From: Rhodobacterales bacterium
GTDB lineage: Bacteria; Pseudomonadota; Alphaproteobacteria; Rhizobiales; Stappiaceae
Reading direction: 5' to 3'
Assembly (NCBI GenBank): GCA_008107755.1
Contig: VIRH01000088.1
Location: 124,001-188,000 of the forward strand
DNA length: 64,000 bases
The notes beneath the pieces are model-generated. The model was not told where the DNA came from. It saw nothing but the letters and a program-made list of their open reading frames with translations, and ran no database searches. This document shows, piece by piece, positions 34,543-42,781 of the stretch (position 1 is its first letter; each line of letters begins with the position of its first letter). The translations under genes and the position numbers were made by a program.

Positions 34543-35592
34543 CTACTGCTTCGTGTTTTCCTCGATCAATTCGACGGCGCGGTTATAGAGCCCGGTGCCG
34601 TCGAGACCCTTTTCGTCCATCTCGGCGATCCATTTCTCGATCGTCGGTGCGGATGCCTCCTTCCAGCGGGAGATCTCCTCCGGAGAAAGCTCGATGATGT
34701 TCGCGCCCTCAGCGATCGCATCATCCCGCGGCGGCGCATCGTCGCGCTGCATCTGCGCCCCGGCGAAGGCGGACAGTGCCAGGCCGGAGTTCTTGTCGAT
34801 GATGGCTTTCAGGTCGTCGGGCAGGGACTCGTAGGAATCCTTGTTCATGCCGAGGATGAACGTTGCCGTATAAAGCGCCTCGTCGCCGAAGTCGGTGTGG
34901 TTGTCGACCAGTTCGTTGATCTTCAACGCGCCTGTCACCTCCCACGGCACCACCGTGGCGTCGATCACGCCTTTCGACAGCGCTTCGGGAACTGCCGGCA
35001 CGGGCATGCCGATCGGCGTTGCGCCAAGCGAACTGAACATGCCGTTGGTCACACGCGTCGGGGCGCGCAGCTTCACGCCGTTCAGATCGTCCAGGGACTC
35101 GATCGGTTCCTTGGAATGGATCAGCCCGGGTCCGTGCACCCAGAGGCCAAGAACCTTCATGTCCTTGAAGTCCGCGCCCAGCATCGTTTCTTCGCCGAGC
35201 TGCCAGAAGGCGCGTGACACCGCTTCCGCATTTGTCATGATGAAAGGCAGTTCGAAGACCTCGGTCCTCGGAAACCGGCCCGGCGTGTAGCCCGGCAAGG
35301 TCCAGATGATGTCCGCGACGCCGTCGATGGCCTGGTCCACCAGTTCCGGCGGCTTGCCGCCAAGCTGCATCGCCGGATAGTGCTGGAACTCGATCCGGCC
35401 ATCGGATTCCTCTTCGATCTTTTCCATCCAGGGCACCAGGATATTTTTCGGCACACTTGCCTGTGCCGGCAGCATCTGGTGCAGACGCAAGGTGACATCC
35501 GCCGCAAGCGCCGGCGTTGCCATTCCGGCAAGCGGCAGGACGGCAAGCGCGACGGCGCCAGCCGTCAGGGCCCTCAAGTTCCCGTAATTCAT
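34543..35592 (-). CDS. Orphan TRAP transporter substrate-binding protein (DctP family)
   Basis: 349 aa. A signal peptide of about 30 residues ends TPALA. The DctP fold follows: VTLRLHQMLPAQASVPKNILVPWMEKIEEES, the conserved GVKLRAPTRVTNGM with the carboxylate-binding Arg, and DATVVPWEV. ATG 35592 is chosen for the signal peptide. There are no small and large membrane subunits beside it; it is the last gene of a P450-ferredoxin-binding protein run. It may deliver the P450 substrate to membrane subunits encoded elsewhere. Confidence 0.9.
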   Translation of the reverse strand: MNYGNLRALTAGAVALAVLPLAGMATPALAADVTLRLHQMLPAQASVPKNILVPWMEKIEEESDGRIEFQHYPAMQLGGKPPELVDQAIDGVADIIWTLPGYTPGRFPRTEVFELPFIMTNAEAVSRAFWQLGEETMLGADFKDMKVLGLWVHGPGLIHSKEPIESLDDLNGVKLRAPTRVTNGMFSSLGATPIGMPVPAVPEALSKGVIDATVVPWEVTGALKINELVDNHTDFGDEALYTATFILGMNKDSYESLPDDLKAIIDKNSGLALSAFAGAQMQRDDAPPRDDAIAEGANIIELSPEEISRWKEASAPTIEKWIAEMDEKGLDGTGLYNRAVELIEENTKQ

Positions 35593-35685
35593 CGTGTTCT
35601 CCTCCCTGTATTCAAAAGGCATTTTCGCCCATCCCGACACCGGAACGCAATCGCTCCGGCCGCCTTCAAAGTTCTCCGGGCCGCG

Positions 35686-36009
35686 TCAGGCCTGCTCCTC
35701 CGGCAGGTGCACCACCAGCCCGTCGAGCGCCCCCGTCACCCGGATCTGGCAGGACAGCCGGGACGTGGGCTTGAGTTCGGCGGCCGCGCATTCCAGCATG
35801 TCCTCTTCGCCGTTCTCCCGCTCGCCGGTCTTATCTGCCCATGCATCATCCACGTAGCAGTGGCAGGTGGCACACATCATGGCACCGCCGCATTCGGCGA
35901 AAATGCCGGCGATTCCCTGGCTGATGGCCGTCTCCATCACACTTGCGCCTTCGCTGGCGTCGACTGTCGTGCGGCTTCCGTCCGGCTGGACGAAGGTGAT
36001 CTGCACCAT
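35686..36009 (-). CDS. 2Fe-2S ferredoxin (adrenodoxin/putidaredoxin type)
   Basis: 107 aa. The cluster cysteines are arranged CX5CX2C in ECGGAMMCATC, with the fourth Cys in SRLSCQIRV. This is the class that feeds electrons to bacterial P450s, and the gene follows the P450 by 44 bases. ATG 36009 gives the standard MVQITFVQPDG start. No ferredoxin reductase gene is present in the window, so the reductase must come from elsewhere. Confidence 0.93.
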   Translation of the reverse strand: MVQITFVQPDGSRTTVDASEGASVMETAISQGIAGIFAECGGAMMCATCHCYVDDAWADKTGERENGEEDMLECAAAELKPTSRLSCQIRVTGALDGLVVHLPEEQA

Positions 36010-36053
36010 GTGGTTCTCCGTGCTGGGTGAAAATATCCCGGCTGGTTGACTGG

Positions 36054-37229
36054 TCAATTCAGTTTGACGGGCAGGTTCAAAGGGCCGCGGAAGCCGAAAC
36101 CGCTCCAGACCACGTCCTCTGCTGTGTCCAGTTTCATGTCGGGAAACCGCTCGAACAGCATCGGCAGCATGATCTCGCCGACGGTCCGCCGGGAAATATG
36201 GGCGCCCGCGCAATGGTGCGGTCCGCTGCCGAAAGCCTGATGCGGCGCTTTCTTGCGAAAGACGTTGAAGACCTCGCCGTCTTCATAAAGATCTTCGTCC
36301 CTGTTCGCGGATGCCTGGATCGTCATCAGCGTCACGCCTTCGGGAATGTCTATGCCGTCGATCTGCAGGTCGCGCGTCGCCCGGCGCGAAGACGCCTGGA
36401 TCGGCGCAACCCAGCGGACCCCTTCCTCGAAGGCGTCGGCCCAGGCGTCCTGCCGCTTGACCTCTTCCAGCTGGTCCGGATTGGTCAGCAGGCCAAAGAT
36501 GATGGTTGCCAGCGCATCGCGGGGCTCGTTGATGCCGCCACCGATCGCGATCTTGATGTTCGCATAGACCTGGCTCATCGGGATCGGGTCGCGTGCGTTC
36601 AGCATGACGGAAAAGGCGGAATTGTTGGGCTCTTCCCGGTGACGGGGGATCAGACTGTCGAAAATCGCGTCCATTTCGGCATTGGCGGCGTCGGAGCGCT
36701 CGAAAGGCGCGTCCGCAAAGCCGAAATTGCCGGCTCCGTCGATCAGCACCTGCGACCAGCGCTGCATGTCGGCATCGCTGACTTCGTCGAGCCCGAGAAT
36801 GTGGGCGAGGATGCGCGCCGCCACCGGTCCGCACAGGTCGGTGAAGAGATCGACGGTCTCGCCGCGCGGCAGCCGGTCGAGATAGTCCGATGCAATCTTG
36901 CGATAGAGATCCGCCCAGTCGGTCTTGATGACCTTGGGCGAGAAGGCCGGCTGCATCGCCATGCGCTCGCGCCGGTGTTCCTCACCGTCCTTGCGCATCA
37001 GCGTATGCGCCAGAAACGCGCGGCGCATCGGGGTGACCGGATCGTCGGAGCTGTAAAGCTCCGCATCATCCTTCACCATCTTGGTGTGACACGCCTTCGT
37101 CAGAAAGATGCGATTTGCCGCGGGGACGCGCACGATCGGCGTTTCCGCGCGCATGCGGCGATAGATCGGATACGGGTCCCGCGTCAGTTCCGCGAGAGTC
37201 AGGGTCTCATCGACCGGTGCGACCGTCAT
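36054..37229 (-). CDS. Cytochrome P450 with atypical I-helix
   Basis: 391 aa soluble class I P450. The heme ligand is C340 in FGSGPHHCAG and the ExxR motif is E269-R272 (EGVR). At the oxygen-activating I-helix, residues 230-236 read GGGINEP where (A/G)GxxT with an acid-Thr pair is expected, so the pair is missing. It is the first gene of the P450-ferredoxin-TRAP binding protein run and divergent from a LysR regulator. Substrate unknown. Confidence 0.93.
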   Translation of the reverse strand: MTVAPVDETLTLAELTRDPYPIYRRMRAETPIVRVPAANRIFLTKACHTKMVKDDAELYSSDDPVTPMRRAFLAHTLMRKDGEEHRRERMAMQPAFSPKVIKTDWADLYRKIASDYLDRLPRGETVDLFTDLCGPVAARILAHILGLDEVSDADMQRWSQVLIDGAGNFGFADAPFERSDAANAEMDAIFDSLIPRHREEPNNSAFSVMLNARDPIPMSQVYANIKIAIGGGINEPRDALATIIFGLLTNPDQLEEVKRQDAWADAFEEGVRWVAPIQASSRRATRDLQIDGIDIPEGVTLMTIQASANRDEDLYEDGEVFNVFRKKAPHQAFGSGPHHCAGAHISRRTVGEIMLPMLFERFPDMKLDTAEDVVWSGFGFRGPLNLPVKLN

Positions 37230-37311
37230 CTGCCTTCTCCTCCCAAATCCGGCAATGACGGCAGTTAAACCGCCGCCATCGGATCAGGCAATATGATTGA
37301 CTTTATGGTTG

Positions 37312-37330
37312 GCATCGAATTTTTTGATGC
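37312..37330. promoter_or_regulatory. Possible operator between the P450 and LysR genes
   Basis: Interrupted inverted repeat GCATC (37312-37316)/GATGC (37326-37330) with an A/T centre, in the 145-base gap shared by the divergent P450 and LysR genes. It is close to the LysR start, where autoregulatory sites usually lie. Weak evidence. Confidence 0.3.
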
Positions 37331-37374
37331 TGTGCGGCACGCTTGGAGGCCGCTTCATCGGGAAGGGAGGCCTG

Positions 37375-38289
37375 ATGACCAAGTCCATCGATCCGTTGGA
37401 AGTCGATTTTCGCGCCCTTCAGGTGCTCGTGTGGGTGCACCAGCTTCGGTCCTTCACACGTGCTGCGGAGGAACTCGGCGTCAACCAATCCGCCGTCAGT
37501 TACACGATCAACAAATTGCGGGAGGTTTTCCGCGATCCGCTTTTCGTCCGTCAGGCCAGGAGCCTGCACGCGACACCGCGCTGCGAGGATATCGTGATCC
37601 AGGCAAAGCGTCTGACGGCGGAATTCAGGCAGCTTGCCGCGCCGCCCGATTTCGATCCCGGCACGGTGTCCCAGAAGTTCACCATCGCCTGCAATTTCTA
37701 TGAGCGCGTGCTGATCATTCCGGAGATCGTCCATACGCTGAAGGGCGAGGCGCCGAACCTGCAGCTGGAGATCATCGATGCCTCGGGGCGCGGTCACGAA
37801 CGCCTGCTGCGCAACGAGGCGGACCTGCTCATCGGTCCGCTGGAGCGCTCGGACCCCCATCTCTACCGGCGCGACCTTTACCAGGACCGATATGTCTGCC
37901 TGTTCGACCCGGCCCATCCGAAGGCATCCGCGCCTCTCGATCTGGAGGATTATCTCAAGCTGGACCATGTGCTCGTCACCTATGGCGGACACTGGCGGTC
38001 ACGTTACATCGTGGAACTGGAACGCATGGGCCTTGAGCTGAAGGTCGCGCTGAAGGTGCCGAGCCCGGCCGGACTTGAACGGATCGTTGCCGGCTCCAGG
38101 CTCGTCGCGACAATTCCCGAGCGCCTGTCCAAGTCAGTCGGCGCCGACCTTCGCGTCGTCACCTGTCCGGTCCATACCTCCGTCACGATCGGGCTCGCCT
38201 GGACCACGGTAAACCACCGCGCGCCGCTCAACATGTGGGTGCGCGAGATGATCTACCGGCTGAATGCGAGGGCACGAAAAGGCGGATAG
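37375..38289 (+). CDS. LysR family transcriptional regulator (NodD-like architecture)
   Basis: 304 aa. The helix-turn-helix reads FRALQVLVWVHQLRSFTRAAEELGVNQSAVSYTINKLREVF, followed by PLFVRQARSLHATPRC, reminiscent of the NodD/SyrM/PcpR subgroup that senses aromatic compounds. ATG 37375 has GGAAGGGAGG upstream. Divergent from the P450 operon, which it likely controls; an aromatic or terpenoid inducer is a guess. Confidence 0.88.
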   Translation: MTKSIDPLEVDFRALQVLVWVHQLRSFTRAAEELGVNQSAVSYTINKLREVFRDPLFVRQARSLHATPRCEDIVIQAKRLTAEFRQLAAPPDFDPGTVSQKFTIACNFYERVLIIPEIVHTLKGEAPNLQLEIIDASGRGHERLLRNEADLLIGPLERSDPHLYRRDLYQDRYVCLFDPAHPKASAPLDLEDYLKLDHVLVTYGGHWRSRYIVELERMGLELKVALKVPSPAGLERIVAGSRLVATIPERLSKSVGADLRVVTCPVHTSVTIGLAWTTVNHRAPLNMWVREMIYRLNARARKGG

Positions 38290-38294
38290 CGTCG

Positions 38295-39404
38295 CTACAT
38301 CTTTTCCGGCTTCGGCCCGACATAGCGGGAGGCCGGTCTGATCAGCTTGCCGGTTTCCTGCTGTTCCAGGACATGGGCACACCATCCCGGCGTCCGCCCC
38401 GTTGCAAACAGGGGCGTGAACAGGGTCCGGTCGATCCCGACCGCATCCAGAAGCACCGCGGTATAGAACTCGACATTGGTCTCCAGCGGACGATCCGGCT
38501 TCGCCTTACGCAGCGCCGCCAGAGCCGCCTGCTCGATATCCTCCGCCAGCAGGACCTTCGGATCGCTTTGTCCCAATATCCGCAGCCCCTCCTTCAGGAC
38601 GTCCGCGCGCGGGTCGCGCGTCCGGTAGATGCGGTGCCCGAACCCCATCAATCGCTCCTTGCGGGCGAGGGCGTCGGCGATCCAGCTCTCGGCATTCTCC
38701 GGCTGGCCGATGGCATCGATCATGTCGAGGACCGGCCCCGGCGCGCCGCCATGAAGCGGCCCGGCGAGGGCCCCCATGGCGCCGAGCACGGCCTGCTTCA
38801 GGCTGGCCCGGGTCGAGCCGATCACCCGTGCTGTAAAGGTTGATGCATTAAGCCCGTGATCCAGGATCGTGACCAGATACCGGTCAAGCGCGGCCGTGTG
38901 ACTGTCCTCCGGATCTCTTCCGGTCAGCATCCGCAACAGGTCGCGGGCACAGCCGAGGGTGCTGTCGGGCGCAATGGCCGCCAGTCCCTGACTGATCCGA
39001 TGCGAAGCCGCCAGAAACACCGGCAACGCCCCGCTGATCGCGATCGCTGGATGAAGGGTATCCGCCACAGGCAGTACGGCAAGCCCGATCTGCATCCGCT
39101 CATAGACGGACAGCGACGACGGTGCGCTTTCCAGAAGTGGAACGAGACCGAAGGCTGCTCGGCGCGCCTGTGCGAAACCTTTCCGGATCTCGTCTTCGGT
39201 CCCCAGGTCGAAGTCCTGCCACAGATGGGCCGCCGCCGTCTCGAACGGCACCTTTCCGGCAAGCTCCTCGATCCGTTTTCCACGCAGGATCAGGATGCCG
39301 CCGTCACCGTCCACGTCGCTCAGCCGGGTCGTCGCTGCGACGACGCCTTCAAGGCCGGCGGTCGGATCCGGGGTCATGCGGGCGTGATTTGGCGCATGTG
39401 TCAT
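38295..39404 (-). CDS. Citrate synthase (CitA-like)
   Basis: 369 aa citrate/2-methylcitrate synthase family. Active-site residues are H183 in LDHGLNASTF, H218 in GPLHGG and H257 in GFGHRIYRTRDPRA. The usual catalytic Asp is Glu (E312, NVEFYTA), as in some CitA-type enzymes. ATG 39404 is chosen; the frame continues upstream only as the antisense of the next gene. It is divergent by 78 bases from a citrate-synthase-fold protein with a DNA-binding head, and is probably a secondary citrate synthase rather than the main gltA. Confidence 0.9.
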   Translation of the reverse strand: MTHAPNHARMTPDPTAGLEGVVAATTRLSDVDGDGGILILRGKRIEELAGKVPFETAAAHLWQDFDLGTEDEIRKGFAQARRAAFGLVPLLESAPSSLSVYERMQIGLAVLPVADTLHPAIAISGALPVFLAASHRISQGLAAIAPDSTLGCARDLLRMLTGRDPEDSHTAALDRYLVTILDHGLNASTFTARVIGSTRASLKQAVLGAMGALAGPLHGGAPGPVLDMIDAIGQPENAESWIADALARKERLMGFGHRIYRTRDPRADVLKEGLRILGQSDPKVLLAEDIEQAALAALRKAKPDRPLETNVEFYTAVLLDAVGIDRTLFTPLFATGRTPGWCAHVLEQQETGKLIRPASRYVGPKPEKM

Positions 39405-39455
39405 GTCTGTCTCCACTTGTCTGTTTGCGCCAGTTACGAAGAAGTATTTGCGTTG

Positions 39456-39480
39456 ATCAATATTGATAAATAAAATCAAC
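39456..39480. promoter_or_regulatory. Palindromic operator between two citrate synthase genes
   Basis: The perfect 12-base palindrome ATCAATATTGAT (39456-39467) is nested in a wider symmetry, GTTGAT at 39452 and ATCAAC at 39475-39480. It sits immediately before the ATG of the HTH-citrate synthase protein and about 50 bases from the other start, and is a good candidate for autoregulation. Confidence 0.5.
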
Positions 39481-39482
39481 CT

Positions 39483-40652
39483 ATGACCAAACCGATCTTT
39501 CTGTCTGCTCGTGAAGCCGCGGCCGAGCTCGGCGTCCAGCCGGCGACCCTTTATGCCTATGTCAGCCGGGGACTGATTTCCTCCGTGGCCGGGCCGGGGA
39601 AGAAGCGCAGATACGATGCTGCCGACGTGAGGCGCCTGAAAGGACGGCGGGCGAGCGAGGATCTGGCTGGAACGCGGCCACTGAATGGAGACCCGGTTCT
39701 CGAAACCGAGCTGACGCTGATATCGGAATCGGGTCCCGTCTACCGGGGGCGACTGGCAACGGACCTTGCCGAAACCTCGACGCTGGAAACCGTGGCGACA
39801 CTGCTCTGGAAATGCGAGGACGATCCCTTCGACGAGGCCGCCCCCGTCGCCGCACCTGAAATGCCCGAGGGGCTCGGCCCGCTCGACCGGCTGATGATGG
39901 CGCTTGCCGCCTGGCCGCTGCAGGACAAGGCCGCGTTCACGCAGGCGCCGAAACTTCTGCAGATCAAAGGGGCGGCCCTTCTGCGGTACGGCGTGGCCGC
40001 TCTTCTGAACACCCGCCCGGTGGCGGTTCCGGTGCACAGCCAGTTCGCCGAGGCGCTGGGCGTTCCGGCGGCGGCCAAGAACCTGATGCGCGCCGCGCTG
40101 GTGCTGAGCGCGGACCATGAGCTGAACACGAGTGCGTTTGCCGCGCGCTGCGCCGCGTCCACCCGCGCGCCGCTTCACGCCGCGCTTCTGTCGGGTCTCG
40201 GCGCGTTCACCGGCCCGCGCCATGGCGCCGCTTCGGACCGCGCCAGCGCGTTTCTGGCCGAGATCGGCCCGGAAACGGATATCGAGAGCTTGCTGTCCGA
40301 CCGCCTGAGCCGCGGTGAACAGCTTCCCGGTTTTGGGCACAGCATCTACCGCGAGGAGGACCCGCGTGGCACCTGCCTGCTCGACCTCCTTTTGAAGGCG
40401 GAACCGGACAATGCCTTCGTTCGCAAGGTGCCACAGATTGTCGGGGTTGCGCGTGATCTCTTCGGCATCACACCGAATATCGACTTTGCCCTGGCCGCAG
40501 TTCAGAAGACCTATGGCTTGCCGAGGGACACCGGCAAACTGCTCTTCTGTGCCGGTCGGATCACCGGCTGGATCGCGCATGCCCTTGAGCAATATGCCGC
40601 GCCCGAGCAGATCCGCCCCCGCGCCGCCTATGTTGGAGAAAGACCGGAATGA
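39483..40652 (+). CDS. Citrate-synthase-fold protein with N-terminal MerR-type DNA-binding domain
   Basis: 389 aa. Residues 5-55 form a MerR/excisionase-like winged helix (LSAREAAAELGVQPATLYAYVSRGLI...RRYDAADVRRLK). Residues 70-389 are a citrate synthase domain retaining H212 (ADHELNTSAF), H286 (PGFGHSIYREEDPR) and D334 (NIDFALA). The catalytic set is thus intact although the protein looks like a regulator. It may sense citrate or acyl-CoA and control the divergent citrate synthase gene, or act as an active enzyme. Confidence 0.88.
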   Translation: MTKPIFLSAREAAAELGVQPATLYAYVSRGLISSVAGPGKKRRYDAADVRRLKGRRASEDLAGTRPLNGDPVLETELTLISESGPVYRGRLATDLAETSTLETVATLLWKCEDDPFDEAAPVAAPEMPEGLGPLDRLMMALAAWPLQDKAAFTQAPKLLQIKGAALLRYGVAALLNTRPVAVPVHSQFAEALGVPAAAKNLMRAALVLSADHELNTSAFAARCAASTRAPLHAALLSGLGAFTGPRHGAASDRASAFLAEIGPETDIESLLSDRLSRGEQLPGFGHSIYREEDPRGTCLLDLLLKAEPDNAFVRKVPQIVGVARDLFGITPNIDFALAAVQKTYGLPRDTGKLLFCAGRITGWIAHALEQYAAPEQIRPRAAYVGERPE

Positions 40653-40679
40653 CGTCCGCTGCCTTCGCTCTGAGCAGAG

Positions 40680-41159
40680 TTACGAGGGCACTGAGTGGAT
40701 CGCCTTGCTCATGTGAACGACACGCTTGTCGCCGCGCTGTTCCTCGCCGGTTTCGATAAAGCCGATGCGCCGGTACCAGGCCCGGTTCTCAGTCATGAGG
40801 GCATTGGTGTAGAGTCGCAGGTCCGCGTACCCCTCGGCCTGCGCGCGTTGTTCGGCAAAGGCAAGAAGCTGCCGGCCGAAACCGTTTCCCTGCGTTTCCG
40901 GGTCCACGGCGACGCTCTCGATCATGAGATGATGTTCCTCATGAATGAGAACGAGAGACCCCACCAGGCGCGAGCCTGCCCGGAGCGTCCAGGTTTCATG
41001 ATCGCGGATCATTGCGCCATAGTCGGCGGTCATCGGCAGCGGGACGGCCTTCAGGATCGGAATGTAATGTTCATAGGCCTTCCGGGCGAGCGCGGAGAGT
41101 GCCTCTTCGTCATCGGGCCGGGCGCGTGCACGCACGGGAGTTGCAAAATCCGTCTTCAT
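40680..41159 (-). CDS. GNAT family N-acetyltransferase
   Basis: 159 aa. The acetyl-CoA site is VDPETQGNGFGRQLLAFAEQRA (QGNGFG), and the C-terminal ENRAWYRRIGFIETGE is standard GNAT. Substrate unknown. It is followed closely upstream by the PEP-mutase-family gene on the same strand (gap 5 bases), suggesting co-transcription. Confidence 0.9.
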   Translation of the reverse strand: MKTDFATPVRARARPDDEEALSALARKAYEHYIPILKAVPLPMTADYGAMIRDHETWTLRAGSRLVGSLVLIHEEHHLMIESVAVDPETQGNGFGRQLLAFAEQRAQAEGYADLRLYTNALMTENRAWYRRIGFIETGEEQRGDKRVVHMSKAIHSVPS

Positions 41160-41164
41160 CGCGC

Positions 41165-42007
41165 TCAGGGACGCGACTTCATCAGCGTCTCGAAATCGAC
41201 CACCGGCTCAGGGCTGTCGGTCACCTCGAAACAGCCGAATGTGCCGCTGTCCTTGATCCCTTCTGCCGCGGCCGTGAAGGCATGGTAGGCATTGCGGGCA
41301 AGCCCGCCTCCGATCGAGATGCGGGTCACGCCCATGTCCCCGAGTTCCTTCCGGGTCAGGTGAAAATTCTTGCGCCCTGCCAGAATGTTCAGCGGCATTT
41401 CAACGGCAGCCAGAACCGCTTCGATCTGCGCTTTCTCCTTCAGCTCGGGCGCATAGACGCAATCGGCCCCGGCCTCGGCAAAGGCATTGAGGCGCTTGAT
41501 GGTCTCCGCCAGTTCGTGATCGGTCTTGACCGGCCCTTCGCTGCGCGCGGTCAGGACGAAATCAGGCGCAAGTCTGTCGCGCGCATCCGCCGCTGCCCGG
41601 ATCCGCTCGACGGCGAGATCGAGATCGTAGTAGGGCCGTGAAGATCTTGTGGTGTAATCCTCGATGGAGCATCCGGCCAGACCGGCTTCGATGGCTCCCC
41701 TGATCGTTTCGGCCACGACTTCGGGCGCATCGCCGAAGCCGTTTTCCAGATCGCCGTTCACCGGGACCGATGTCACGGAAATGATCTCCGCCGCATGGGC
41801 GAGCGCGGCGTCCCGGGTCACCAGCCCTTCCGCATCCTTGAGGCCCTGCGTCCAGGCAAAGCCGGCGCTGGTGGTGGCGATGGCATCGAACCGGAGACCG
41901 TCCAGGATCCGGGCGGTCCCGATGTCGAACGGGTTCGGCATCACAAAGGCCCGACCCTTCTGGTGCAGTTCCCTGAAGGCGGTTCTGCGGGCAGCGGTAC
42001 TCGGCAT
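41165..42007 (-). CDS. Isocitrate lyase/PEP mutase family protein
   Basis: 280 aa, TIM-barrel family. Seen: FVMPNPFDIGTARIL, SVPVNGDLENGFGD (metal-binding acid), AGLAGCSIEDYT, and FVLTARSEG. The usual nucleophile loop KKCGH is absent, so it is not an isocitrate lyase; C-C lyases such as oxaloacetate decarboxylase or 2-methylisocitrate-like lyases are possible. ATG 42007 begins the similarity; the longer frame is unsupported. Confidence 0.85.
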   Translation of the reverse strand: MPSTAARRTAFRELHQKGRAFVMPNPFDIGTARILDGLRFDAIATTSAGFAWTQGLKDAEGLVTRDAALAHAAEIISVTSVPVNGDLENGFGDAPEVVAETIRGAIEAGLAGCSIEDYTTRSSRPYYDLDLAVERIRAAADARDRLAPDFVLTARSEGPVKTDHELAETIKRLNAFAEAGADCVYAPELKEKAQIEAVLAAVEMPLNILAGRKNFHLTRKELGDMGVTRISIGGGLARNAYHAFTAAAEGIKDSGTFGCFEVTDSPEPVVDFETLMKSRP

Positions 42008-42231
42008 GACGGCACTTCCTTGTTGCAGATCGGTGATCGGAATGCAGGTCGGCGAACGGGGCCGGAGAATTTCCCATTCTGTGTCCGGCCGCGAGAACCA
42101 GTCCAGCCAAAAACAAGGCACCGGTTGCGACAAATGCACGTTCGCGCGACCCTGCGGACAGGGACGGTCACTATCCGCCAAGTGCTAAACGCCCGCAGCT
42201 ACACGCAGTTCCGCCAAACGCAATCAAGTCG

Positions 42232-42693
42232 TCATCGGGACCGCGTCACCTTTGCGGCAAAGCAGCCGCGCCGCGCGTAATGGACATGGATGTAGTTGAT
42301 CGTGGCGTCGGCGAACATTTTCTCGATCAGCCCGGCAAGATCCACCCCGTCAGCCACATCCGCGTCGATAATCTCGTGATCCCGGTCGAAGGCGCGCACC
42401 GACAGCAGTCGTTCGGAGATGGACGTCGGCACACTGTCCGGCGCCGGAAACTGCTCCTGCGCGCCGTCCCTGACGAAGATCGCGTGCCGCGAGCGGTAGG
42501 GCGAGGCGCCCGGCTGGTGTTCGAAGTTCAGAAGAAATACCCGCTCGCCTTCGGAAACATCCGTGAGCGAGACCCGGCAGGGATAGGTGCCGTCCGAGAT
42601 ATGGACCTGGATGTTTCGCTCGGCTAGCTCCGCCTCGGAGAGGGCGGAAAGATGGGCGAACTCTGCGGCCGGCAGGGGATGGATCTGGAACAT
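42232..42693 (-). CDS. DUF1203 family protein
   Basis: 153 aa. It matches DUF1203: CRVSLTDVSEGERVFLLNFEHQP, PYRSRHAIFVRDGA and a C-terminal NYIHVHYARRGCFAA. Function unknown; the family is soluble and cytoplasmic. It lies downstream of the membrane protein gene on the same strand, 88 bases apart. Confidence 0.85.
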   Translation of the reverse strand: MFQIHPLPAAEFAHLSALSEAELAERNIQVHISDGTYPCRVSLTDVSEGERVFLLNFEHQPGASPYRSRHAIFVRDGAQEQFPAPDSVPTSISERLLSVRAFDRDHEIIDADVADGVDLAGLIEKMFADATINYIHVHYARRGCFAAKVTRSR

Positions 42694-42781
42694 GGGGACA
42701 ATGATCTCCTCGTTGATGACGGGAGGATCATCGACCTTGCGCGCACCCGCGACGACCCGATACGCGAGCGCGGCCTTGCGG

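Noticed and set aside
39405-40592. N-terminal extension of the citrate synthase frame
   Set aside because: The extra 396 codons are antisense to the HTH-citrate synthase gene, and the family similarity starts at ATG 39404.
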